From positions 1 through 64,000 of the forward strand of contig AJWJ01000012.1 in the NCBI GenBank assembly GCA_000277445.1: 64,000 nt of DNA, written 5' to 3'. Shown here piece after piece: positions 24,501 through 34,397 of the stretch (its first letter is position 1; each line of letters opens with the position of its first letter). Under the pieces are notes generated by a model. It had not been told where the DNA came from and ran no database searches. It saw nothing but the letters and a program-made list of their open reading frames with translations. The stretch comes from Polysphondylium violaceum (Eukaryota; Evosea; Eumycetozoa; Dictyosteliales; Dictyosteliaceae). The translations under genes were made by a program, and so were the position numbers.

Positions 24501-27322
24501 GGTGGAGGCTGTATGCTCTCTACCTCTGTCTGATAGTTTTCCTTCATACGCTCCATCAGATTGAGAAACGTCACCTTTTGCAATTGAAAAAAGAAATGCA
24601 AAACGTTCATTGAAGAACTTTAAATCATAGCTAATGGTGTATCCAAATCTCTGTATCTTTGTTGTCTCCAACAGACACAGTGTCTTTACCTGTTCATTCA
24701 CCAGCTTTACATCAAAATTAACTGGTGTCTTTTTTGCATTTGGTCTCAAGCATCTAATAAAATGATAATTACTCGTTGACGATGATGGTAATAATTTAAT
24801 GATTGACAAAGGTGACCTTTTAGATGATATATTATTATTATTATTATTATTATTGTTTATATTACTATTACTGTTTGATTTACTATTACTACTATTATTA
24901 CAACTACTATTACTATTATTACTATTATTATTATTATCAATTAAATATTTAATAATTGAACTTTTATACAAATTTGAAGATTTCTGATAAATTTCATCTC
25001 TATTCTTTTGAATAAAACCCTTGACATCATAGAATGATTGGCCAAAAAAATGTTCAATTCCAAACTTTTTCTGTTTTAAACTTGAACTAAATAAATGATG
25101 GTTTTTCAAAAAGTTTTGAAGTTTTTCTAAAAATATGATATCTGTAGATGATGGATTTTTACTTTCTTGATCTAATAAATTTACAATCTATATAGTAGTA
25201 GGTAATATTTGTTAACATTTGATTAATATATAGATATAAAGATATATGGATCTAAGATCTAGATATATTATAGATATATATACTTTTTCCATAATTTCAA
25301 CAGAATCTTCATTATCTTTAAAACTAATTGGAGAATTCCAGGGTATTTTCTCTTTTTTATATTCTTCTTGTTCATTTTTCAACACGTTTTGAATGTATAT
25401 TTGTTGGAGTTGTTCCTCTAAATAGTTGATTGAAAACTGTTCGTAGCCATAGCCACTGAGTTGAGTGTTTTCTTGGCCAAATAAATCTAGGATACCAATG
25501 GTGTGGTGGGTGAGGGATATGGGTTTGAGTTTGGAATTGAGGATATCAATGATCCAGTGAAACAGACTCGAGTAGATGGATCGAGCCAACGAGTCTCTGA
25601 TCTCTATGGCCTCGTGAATGGTGTTGACGGGAGGGTTGCTGGGCAAGAGGATCATCTCGAGTTTGGTAACGTCAAACGAAATGGCACGCGACACCTGCTC
25701 AAAGTAGGGACGATCTTTAAACTCGACCTTTGTGTTTTTCGACTGCTGGTAGTAGGCAATGTTACCCAGATGGAGGATAAACGACAGCGTCTTGAATATG
25801 TTGTCGAGCTGCTGGTTGGTAAAGTTGAGCAACTGGAAGGCCATGCGCAGACGCTCAAAGGCGTCATAGTCAGCCTCGGTCGTGTTGCCCCCGCCCTGAT
25901 TGAGATAGTGGTAGGACGAGGCGGCTGTGTCGGTGATGTGCGACTGCAGCTTTTCGTCTTCGTTCAAACCCGACAGAAACTGATAAAAGATGTGAAAGTT
26001 TCGTTCGCCCTTGTTTTGGAAAATGACACGCGACTCGTCCAAAAAGTAGTTGTAGATGCGTGCGCCCTGAATGTGGCCATAGTTGCTGTAATAGATCTCA
26101 AAATACTTGCCATAACGCGATGAGTTGGAATTAGAGTCTGTGGTGCAGTGACCAAACGACTCGAGGATGGAACTAGACTCGAGTATCAAGTCCTTTAGAT
26201 TTCTACCGGCGGCAAATAGATTTGAGTTGCTGCCACTACTGCCGTTGTTACCGAGTATACTGTTGTTTGCCAACAGATACTGAACAATGATCTTTGAATT
26301 CTCTGATTTACCACTGCCACTCTCTCCACTAATAAATATAACCTGACTTCGTTGATAGTCCAACATGTCAGAGTATGCCTTTTCTGCTACCGCAAACAAA
26401 TGGGGTGGCAATCCTCTTCTCTCATTATAAATCTTTACTAAATCTTGTGTATGTAGTTGATGTAAATTTTGATAAGGATTCACTGATACCAATATAGGTC
26501 CTATATTTGTCTGTTATGTATATAGTAGTCATCATATCATATTAATATATAGATCAATGGGTAGCCATAATTAATAATAATACATACATAAATGATACCC
26601 TTTTTAAATCTAGATTGAATGATATTGATCAAGACTTCTTCATCAAAGTCTTTCATCTCTGCTAGATCATCAAATCCCACTCTATTCTTTTCCAATACTG
26701 CGTATCTTCCTTTATAGTATTCTTGCTCTTGATGATGATTTTGAAAGTGAACAGGATGGTTATAGTTTGATGTTGAATTTGAACTACTTGTATTTGATAC
26801 CAATGACATGGTTGATGATGTATGTTGTAATGCACCACCTGCTGTATTATTCAACAACAAACTTGATAGATTACCTGTACTTGTGTTATTGGATGTCATA
26901 CTCGCTGTACTCAGACCACGCTCAAGACCAAGACTATGACTGCTGGTATTGGATGGTAACCCAATTCCACCACCAACACCATTTTGTTTCTTGCTGTTGC
27001 TGCTGTTGTTATTACTACTACTGCTGACACCGTTTCCGAGTCCATCTTTCTTTTTCTTTTTCTTTTTATCTTTGATGGATGATGATGAGGATGTAAAGTC
27101 TGACAAAGATGGACTAGAAACAGTTGATATAGTTCTAGCGATGATCTTTGTTCCACTGCCACCACCACTAGTAGTATTACTGCTACTAGATATATTGGTC
27201 GAAGATGGTTGTTGTCCAGCACTGTTGTTGTTTGATATCAGCGGTGGTGACAAAGACATATTCAGTAACCCTTGTTCGTAACTACCTGCAGTATTGTGAC
27301 TACTGCTATTGTTATTCATCAT
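18539..27322 (-). CDS. Unconventional MyTH4-FERM myosin (myosin VII / MyoG class), with one apparent frameshift
   Basis: Exons 27322-26588, 26510-25284 and 25187-18539; about 2,869 residues if one base is in excess. Residues 1-~215 are a Ser/Asn-rich extension with a basic [11 protein letters not shown] patch. The motor follows: P-loop [13 protein letters not shown], switch [14 protein letters not shown], and an unusual switch II, DLFGQEN instead of the usual DI.GFE. The neck has IQ-type helices ([20 protein letters not shown]). After a long low-complexity Ser/Pro/Thr region come MyTH4, FERM, an SH3 domain ([19 protein letters not shown]), a second MyTH4 and a second FERM with a basic Asn-rich tail. 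In D. discoideum such tails occur in MyoI (myosin VII) and, as I recall, MyoG, acting in filopodia and adhesion. I cannot decide which is the orthologue. The converter region changes frame at the A6 run 24587-24592 (plus strand). Confidence 0.9.
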
Positions 27323-28083
27323 CTTTTGCTAAAAGAGGGTTCTGTTTTGTATTGTGATGTGTGGGTGTCTATATTTTGTGTGTATCTGTATTGTGTGTGT
27401 GTGTGTCTATCTCTGTATCTGTATCTCTATCTCTGTTTGCGCGAGTTCGCTCTCTTCTCCTTACACTCTATGTAGTATTAACCAAATACACAATAATGAT
27501 GCTGCTGTACAGATAGTAGACAGGATGTGTTGGTATTGTATAAATAATGTATATTGTGTGATGAGTCTTCTGTGTTTGAAAAAAACTTTCAAATTTTTTA
27601 AAAAAAAAAAAAAATAAAATTTGATTTGTTTGGTGGTGTGGTTGTGGTAAAATTTATAGGAGAGATCAATGTAAAAAACAAAGTCCATTCAAGGTGCCAC
27701 TGATTGAATGATTTTACAATCAAGGCAAAATATCTGGCAGAAATAAAATAGTTTTATTTAAATATGTAAATTAATTCGTAGTCACTCAAATCAATCCGTG
27801 CACCACCTGTATCATGTATGTGGCTTGCGGTGGATATATAAATAGAAATAAATTAATATTATTACTATTATTGTGTTGCAGCTGTTTATCCAAACTCTTA
27901 AATAAGATTGATCAACAAAAAATTAAAAAAATCCATGAAAAAAAAATCAAAATTCAAATTCAAGGAATGTTATTATTTTTTTTTTTTTTTTTTGATAGAT
28001 GATCCCTTGAAAGAAAAATGAAACATCAAACCTTATGACAAAGAGACATTTGACCATATTAAATACACGATCAGCAATTCAAT
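27323..28083. promoter_or_regulatory. Divergent intergenic region, 0.76 kb
   Basis: Between the myosin start (-) and the ARM-like gene start (+). It contains a GT/CT microsatellite-like stretch at about 27375-27440 (tgtgtgtgtgtg, then tctgtatctgtatctc), an A14 run near 27600 and T runs near 27975. No gene was seen. Confidence 0.5.
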
Positions 28084-29083
28084 ATGAGTATAAGTTTATC
28101 AGACAGATTAAAAGAGATCAATAGCAATGATCCTCAGGTGCTTACCAATTGTATTAGTCAAGTAATCAAAACCATTACTACCAAACGTAAATTAATAACC
28201 GACGTATACAAACACCCTGGATTTATCAAAAGATGTTGTAAATTATTAAATCAACCAGCTTTGACTGTAATATTACGATTATTTTTAATGCTCAACATAG
28301 ACACACCACTAACACAAACACATTTAGCAAGATATTATCGTTTTATTAGAGGTGATGTTGATGTCGAGAGTTGAAAACAACAACTATCTCGTTAAGACAG
28401 AGGCACTGGAAATTTATTTTGAAAGTGGATTGGTGAAACCATATTTAAATCTATTGTCATTCAATCAACAAAGATACAGAGTCATGATTTGGAATTTCAT
28501 CTATCAACTCTCCCTCGAGGAAAAGTACCGTCAAACATTGGTCAATTCAAATTTTATGGACAGTTTTATCAGCTATCTCAACTGTTTGTTGAAGAATAAA
28601 CTCTTGTTTGATAAAGAGGACAAAGATAAACCAAACCCATACCAAGAACTCGAAAAGCCATGTCAAGTGTTGTTTAACCTATTTGGCCAAGAAACCACGA
28701 TTCAACAACACAAACCCGACGATGTCCACAAGGTTCTTTTATCAATTGGCAAATTGATGACATGCCAACATCAACAAGACGTATCCAACCAACTACAACA
28801 AAACTTTCTTGCAGTGTTTGGCAATGTTGTCCTGTATAAACAATTTAAAAAAGAGTCTATCGAGTTGATGTGTAAAGTGAAAAAACAAATCAAAGAAAAC
28901 TATCTCCCCTACAATAGTAGTTTTAGAGTGCAATCAGCAGCCATCAAAGGCTATCACAATATATTGCAATTGGTTGAAAACTATAATGACAATCAAGAAT
29001 TGGAACCATTTATCAAAGAATTATCAAGTGATAGAGAATTTACAATAGAAATGAAAAGCTTAAGTGACAAAATAACACTTTAA
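28084..29083 (+). CDS. ARM/HEAT-like helical protein, unknown function
   Basis: Two exons, 28084-28266 and 28328-29083, give 312 residues. The two open frames overlap and at first look like a frameshift. A 61-base intron resolves this: donor GTAATA at 28267, a branch-like CACTAACAC and acceptor ATTTAG ending at 28327. Both flanks are in phase 0 (…NQPALT + QDIIVLLEVML…). The intron is less AT-rich than its neighbours, so this model is inferred, though phase and signals agree. The product is alpha-helical throughout with leucine-patterned helices (VKPYLNLLSFNQQRYRVMI; LEKPCQVLFNLFG) like a short ARM/HEAT solenoid. No family was recognised and there is no signal peptide or membrane segment. Its 3' end is convergent with the CUE-SKICH gene, 112 bases away. 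Confidence 0.7.
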
Positions 29084-29195
29084 TATTATTGGTGATAAAT
29101 GAATAAATTATTTATTTTATTTAAAAAATATAATATACATAAAGATGTGTGTAGAAAACAAAATGTACAAGGATAAACTCTACTATTAATGCCTT

Positions 29196-31349
29196 TTAAA
29201 ATGGAGTAACAGTGATTTTGTTTGAAACTTTATGGACGATATATTTTCCTTTAGAGTAGGAAAAGAAACGGGCTTCATATTCACCTTGTTGAGTTGGAGC
29301 AGTGAAATTAATTTCACCAGTACCAGTGCCATTTGTATATTTGGATAAGATATAGTTTTTGTTGTTTGTTTCATCAACACTAAAAATACCAACCCAATCA
29401 GAGGTGGATGGAGGAGAGGTATTGATGGTATACTCTACTCTAAAGGCTTCACCCGGTGAGGCGACTGGGGTAGAGATTTCAATTCTATCATTGTCTACCA
29501 ATTCAAAAGAGTGTTTGGCTTGTTCATTGTATTTGGTTGGGTGAGCAAAGTAACGAATCTCATAATGACCTGGGGCTCTTGGTGATTTAAAGGTTACAGA
29601 ACCATTGGTATTGGCATAGAGAGTGGTAATGTATTTTTTGTTTCTTTGGTTTTGAGAATAGATACCAATCCAATCCCTGTAGATTGGATAATTGTCACCA
29701 CCGCCGCTTACATTAAAGGTTACATTGATTTCATCACCAATAATGTGTACAGCTAAATTTACATCGATACCAATCTTTACAGACTCTTTGCTATCTTGGA
29801 TAAATGTGTATTTATCCTTGAATAAACGAGCAATATAATGGCCTGGAATAATACCTGGAAAAGAGATTTCACCAGAGGCACTTGATATAGATTTGAAGGC
29901 CAAGTATCTTTCGTGTTTTGGTTGATGAGTTGGATAGATACCAATCCAATAGGCAGTGTTTGGTTCAAATTTGCTGCCAAGACTCCAATTGACAATGATT
30001 TCCTCGGGGTTGGTTGGTGAGAGAGTAGAATAGACGTGAACGTGATGAGACAAGAGTTGTTGTTGAGTGTCTTTTAACATGGTTTCCAATTTGTCTTTAC
30101 CCTTTTGAATGGCATCCAATTCGAGGAGTTGTTTGTCTTGAGCTTCTTTTTGAGCTTCCAATTCGAGGATTTGTTTCTTGAGGAGCTCTTCATTTTCTCT
30201 ATTCAACTTTTCTCTCATTTGACCCTCTTGTTCTTTTTCCAATTTTTGTCTTAATATTTCAATCTCTTTGGTCTTTTGTTCAAAGTCTACAATTTGTTGT
30301 TGTTGTTGTTGAATGACTTGAAGATGATTCATTTCCTTTTGAGTGATCATGTCTTGCATGATTTGAATTTGTTTTTCCAAGTTTTCCTTTTCTTGTCTGG
30401 CTTGTTCAAGTTTTCTAGTCTCTTCAAATTGAATTTTGGCCACCTCAAGTGACAAGAGACGTGCCTTCTTTTCCTCTTCAAGACGAGCTTGTTCTTCTTT
30501 TTGTTTTTTTCTCATCTCTTCAATTTGAACCTTTTGTTGTTGAAGTCTAAATTGCTCCATTCTTTCTCTTTCCAATCTATCTTGATCAGCAGCCATTTTT
30601 TCAGCTTGAACTCTTGCCTTTCGTTCAGCCTCAGCTTTTGCTTTTTGTTCAGCTTCAGTTTTTGCTTTTTGTTCAGCTTCAACCTTTGCCCTGTGTTCAG
30701 CTTCAGCTTTAGCTTTTTCCATTGCAATCATTTGTTGAACTTTCATTTGCTCATATAGTCTCTTTTCCTCTTGCATTTGTCTTTCTTGTAAGAGAATTTG
30801 TTGTTGTTGTTGTTGACGAATTAAAGCTTCAGTTTCTTTTCTCTTTTGCTCTTCAATGAGTTGTCTTTCAAATTGGAGTTGAGCTTCATATTCTTTTCTC
30901 ATTTGCTCAGTTGGATTGGAATCAACAGTCATATCCTTGATCAACTTTACAGTTTCATCGATACTATTGTTACTTTGTTGATAGACTGCATAGATTGTAG
31001 ATTGATCCAATTCAGTGTTTCCCAATAGACTGGCAATATCTTTCATTAAAGTTTTTTTATCATTTGATTTGGGTGGTTGGGTTGATGGCTGAACTGGTTG
31101 TGGTTGTACTCCTGGAGGTGGTTGAGCATAATAGTTTGGTGGTGGTATAAATTGTTGTTGTGATTCCAATACTCTTGTTGGTGGAGATGTTGGTGGACTG
31201 GGTAATTCTGACAACTCTAATGCTGCTGCATCTAAAGAATAGTTATTCTTTTTTAAAATTTCAAAAATTACATTTCTATCGTGCTTAAATGCCTCGACCA
31301 AACATAAAAGCTTTTCTTCGGTATCTAAATCTAATGGTTGTTGTGACAT
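29196..31349 (-). CDS. CUE/UBA - coiled coil - triple SKICH-like protein (candidate ubiquitin-binding adaptor)
   Basis: A single exon of 717 residues. Residues ~9-50 (EEKLLCLVEAFKHDRNVIFEILKKNN…LDAAALELSEL) look like a CUE/UBA three-helix ubiquitin-binding domain, and ~97-142 look like a second one (DQSTIYAVYQQSNNSIDETVKLI). A Pro-rich linker separates them. Residues ~150-450 form a long Gln/Glu/Lys coiled coil with AEAEQKAK-type repeats. The C-terminal ~265 residues hold three beta-sandwich repeats, each with a W-[IV]-G-I-[YF] strand (YWIGIYPTH; DWIGIYSQN; DWVGIFSVD) and a closing strand GHYIARLF, GHYEIRYF or GEYEARFF. This is the SKICH signature of CALCOCO/TAX1BP1/SKIP proteins. The parts match those of selective-autophagy receptors but in reversed order. 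The function is inferred, not shown. Confidence 0.8.
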   Translation of the reverse strand: MSQQPLDLDTEEKLLCLVEAFKHDRNVIFEILKKNNYSLDAAALELSELPSPPTSPPTRVLESQQQFIPPPNYYAQPPPGVQPQPVQPSTQPPKSNDKKTLMKDIASLLGNTELDQSTIYAVYQQSNNSIDETVKLIKDMTVDSNPTEQMRKEYEAQLQFERQLIEEQKRKETEALIRQQQQQQILLQERQMQEEKRLYEQMKVQQMIAMEKAKAEAEHRAKVEAEQKAKTEAEQKAKAEAERKARVQAEKMAADQDRLERERMEQFRLQQQKVQIEEMRKKQKEEQARLEEEKKARLLSLEVAKIQFEETRKLEQARQEKENLEKQIQIMQDMITQKEMNHLQVIQQQQQQIVDFEQKTKEIEILRQKLEKEQEGQMREKLNRENEELLKKQILELEAQKEAQDKQLLELDAIQKGKDKLETMLKDTQQQLLSHHVHVYSTLSPTNPEEIIVNWSLGSKFEPNTAYWIGIYPTHQPKHERYLAFKSISSASGEISFPGIIPGHYIARLFKDKYTFIQDSKESVKIGIDVNLAVHIIGDEINVTFNVSGGGDNYPIYRDWIGIYSQNQRNKKYITTLYANTNGSVTFKSPRAPGHYEIRYFAHPTKYNEQAKHSFELVDNDRIEISTPVASPGEAFRVEYTINTSPPSTSDWVGIFSVDETNNKNYILSKYTNGTGTGEINFTAPTQQGEYEARFFSYSKGKYIVHKVSNKITVTPF
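30618..30720 (-). repeat. In-frame Ala/Glu/Lys coiled-coil repeat
   Basis: About five imperfect 24-base units encode A-E-A-E-[QHR]-[KR]-A-K-like octads in the coiled coil of the CUE-SKICH protein. The units are similar enough at the DNA level to suggest recent tandem expansion. Confidence 0.75.
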
Positions 31350-32387
31350 TTTTCTATAATATTAATTCTTTTAATTTTATATACTATTAGTGTATTGTGA
31401 AATTAATTAAAACAATGAGAATAAAAAAAAAAAAGGTAGTATTATGAAAAGAAAAAAAAATTAATTATATAAAAAAGAATAATAGATTATTGGTTTTTTT
31501 TTTTTTTTTTTGTTTTTTTTTTGTTTTGTTTTGTTTTTTGTCTTATGATTATGATAGATACTTGTTGTTGTAGGTTTATAAATTTATCACAATGTGGTGT
31601 GTGTTAATTTGATATTCGTATTTTGGGGTAGAAGAGTAATCGATTTGTAAGATAAGATAAATTTTACACCAACAGAGACAACAATGAATGTATGATGAGT
31701 GGAATATATGTATGGGTGTGTAAATATATATATAAAATTATTTGTACCCCTTTAGGATGAGAGTAAAATAAAAATAAAAAATAAATACGGGTATTTATTT
31801 ATATATCGATCAAATTTAATATTTTTATTATTGTACGAATAGTGTATGTGTGATTATGTGTGTGTGATATAACTTACAAATTAATTTAATTAAATAAAAA
31901 ACAAAGATAGATAATTTACTGTATATATATATAATGAAACAAACTAAATTATAATAACACAAATAAAAAAAAACAAGGCAATAAATTAGATTGTGTGCAC
32001 ACAAAGAAAGAAAAAAAAGAGAAAGTGTGGGAGGGGGTTGTGACGCATAAAAATTAAAAAATAAAAAATTTAAAAAAATAAGTTTAAATTTATCGAGATA
32101 GTTATTTTCTTGAAATTACGAGATTTTATAGTAATAGAAAAACAAAAACTCAAAAAAGAAAAACTATGATTCATCACATGTGTGTATTGTTTTTATATTT
32201 ACAAATATCGTCGTTTTTTGTTTTATTTTAATACCCCCTGCCACTTTTGACTCACCATCAAAGACTGAGGGACATGAAGTTATTACAATACTATAAATAG
32301 CACATGTTACTATTACTATTATTATTGTATATCTGTATCTATATCTATAGATATATCTGTATATATTTATATTGAGTGAGGAAATAA
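31350..32387. promoter_or_regulatory. Intergenic, about 1 kb, no gene seen
   Basis: Upstream of the CUE-SKICH gene and downstream of the SWEET gene. It is AT-rich with a T run at 31496-31545, TTTTG repeats, and a purine-rich patch near 32010-32040 (gagaaagtgtgggaggggg). No coding frame or RNA gene was recognised. Confidence 0.5.
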
Positions 32388-33528
32388 TTAATCTGAGCCA
32401 GAATCACCACCGACGTCGATGGTTTGGTGACCTTGTTCAGAGGCGATGCTTTCCTCTTCTTGCACATGACCTTTGTCGTCTAGGTCGTTTTCGTTATCTG
32501 TCTCTTTGTCTTGATTGTCGTCGTCGTCTTTTCCCTTTACTTCTTTTCTCATTTCAAGTTTAATTTCTTCTTGATACTCGATTATGTCGTCTTTCTTTAC
32601 CATGTCCTCTGGCTTGATAATAAAGACCTTCATAATAACAAAGAATAATAATTGCAAAACGCCTGACAAAGTGCCTGAAAAGTTGGACACTGTAACAAAC
32701 CAATCTTTTAAAAGGACACCGTACATTCCAAATGCCACACCGGCGATAATTGAGGTAATGAGCAAAGGAATGGACAAGGAGTCTACCGATCTGGCCTTAT
32801 ACATACTGTAAAAGAAATAGCATGGCGACATAAAGAAAACAACTAATAAAATTGAACAAAACCAACCAAAAATTGAATTGAATTTGTCTTCAGGGGCCAA
32901 CCAAACTACGACCAATGTGAATACACCCATAACAGTCACATCAATAAATGTTGCCAAAATTACTTTTCTTTTCTATTTTATGAATGGAATATTATGAGAT
33001 TAAATACTACACTACTATTTTTGAAAACAGTCTACATACCTGGGACACTTCACCACAAACACTGAGAAACACCATTACGTGTAATAAATTTATAAACATA
33101 CCAAAGGCATTCACATACACCAACCCTTCCACTTTACATACTGTACCATACACAACCTGTTGATCAATTTTGAATTAATATCTGTGTTTTTTCAAATGCA
33201 GCGTGGGTGATAAAAGATTAAAAATAAATTACTTACCCACATGATATTTTGACCAACCATTGCTATAAAAGGATAAATATTAAAATTGCCTACATTTCGT
33301 GTACGATCCATTTTCCAAAATGTGGGCCTAATTGTATAATTTTACAAAGAACAATTAGAAATCATGATTGTGGATGTTTTAAAAATAGAATCGAATTTTT
33401 GAATAAGAGAGCACTTACATTGCAGATATAACGATCAAGGCAACAAATACGTTGCCTAGAATTTGAGTAGCCAAAATAGCTTGATGATTCCCCTCATCAT
33501 TGACAACTTCAGCAGAACTTGTTGACAT
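32388..33528 (-). CDS. SWEET (MtN3/saliva) family sugar transporter
   Basis: Four exons on the minus strand: 33528-33419, 33327-33237, 33156-33040 and 32972-32388, in frame to 300 residues. SWEET proteins are seven-helix facilitators moving mono- or disaccharides down their gradient, built from two three-helix MtN3 repeats joined by a linker helix. Repeat 1 carries MPTFWKMDRTRNVGNFNIYPF, matching the family's PTFxxIxxxKSTGxFS.xP, and MVGQNIMWVVYG. Repeat 2 carries YKARSVDSLSIPLLITSIIAGVAFGMYGVLLKDWFV…NFSGTLSGVLQLLFF, matching S.PL..S……YG…D.fi..pN..G..L…QL. The cytosolic C-terminal tail of about 70 residues is strongly acidic and Lys-rich. Both repeats and all seven hydrophobic segments are present. 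Substrate and membrane cannot be told from the sequence. Confidence 0.92.
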
Positions 33529-34397
33529 GTTGTGTTTATATTATTGGGGGGATTTGGACAGATTGCGTAAAAAAATTTTACAAAAAAAAATATGAAAATA
33601 AAGAGATTTCTTGGGGTCTTGAGCTTTGAAAAGAAGAAAAAAAAAAAAAAACGAAAATCAAAAAATGAAAAGAAATCTAATGTGTAAAAAGATGTTTGAG
33701 TAGTATGACAACAACAAGAAAACTAGAAAAAAAAAAAAAAAAATAATGAACAAGTCTTATTTTTTATTTTTGTGTGTAAGTAATGGTAATGTTACAATTG
33801 TTTTTTACAATCAAGCCAGAGCCAATGTCTTGAGTGCCCTTTGTGCCGTTGAGATAAAAAGGTACTCTAATAGTGGAGTTGAAGAAAAATAAAAATAAAT
33901 GCAACAGAGACAATCTTAGTCTACGGTTTATTTTTTTTTTTTGTAATTTTTTTGCGTTTTTCGAAATATTTTTGTATAAATTAATATTTCTAAAAACTGA
34001 TTGACGTCATGACTATGGCAACAAACATATCTAATTTTCCCATGTTTCAAATAATTTCCCCCATTCAATATCTTTTTTTCAATTGAAAACACTGCTGGTT
34101 CTTTAACCTTTTTATCTTTCCTTATTTAAAAATAGTTAACATCAGACTTATCCAAACATTACTAAATTTAATAGAGATTGAAATTGAATATTTTTTTTTT
34201 TTAATTTTTCTTAGTCATATTAATATGACATTCCAGCATAATAATGAAGGATATTTATTCTTTTTTTTTTAAAAATCCCAGAGTTTGAGTAATTTTTATT
34301 TTTTTTTATTTTTTTTTATTTTTTTATTTTTCGAATCGAGGCTTCATTGTGCCACAAGCAATGTAATTGACAACCTATTTGATAGTTTTACACAAAA
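33529..34397. promoter_or_regulatory. Divergent intergenic region, 0.87 kb
   Basis: Between the SWEET start (-) and the S13 peptidase start (+). It has several long A and T runs (33630-33650, 33725-33745, 34190-34205, 34260-34330). A TTTTTTTTATT unit is repeated three times near 34300-34330. No gene was seen. Confidence 0.5.

Noticed and set aside
25503-26123. 206-residue plus-strand open frame
   Set aside because: It is antisense to the myosin motor domain, which contains invariant motifs; a shadow frame.
28325-28374. Apparent frameshift in the ARM-like gene
   Set aside because: A 61-base GT-AG intron with matching phases explains the two frames, so no break is needed.
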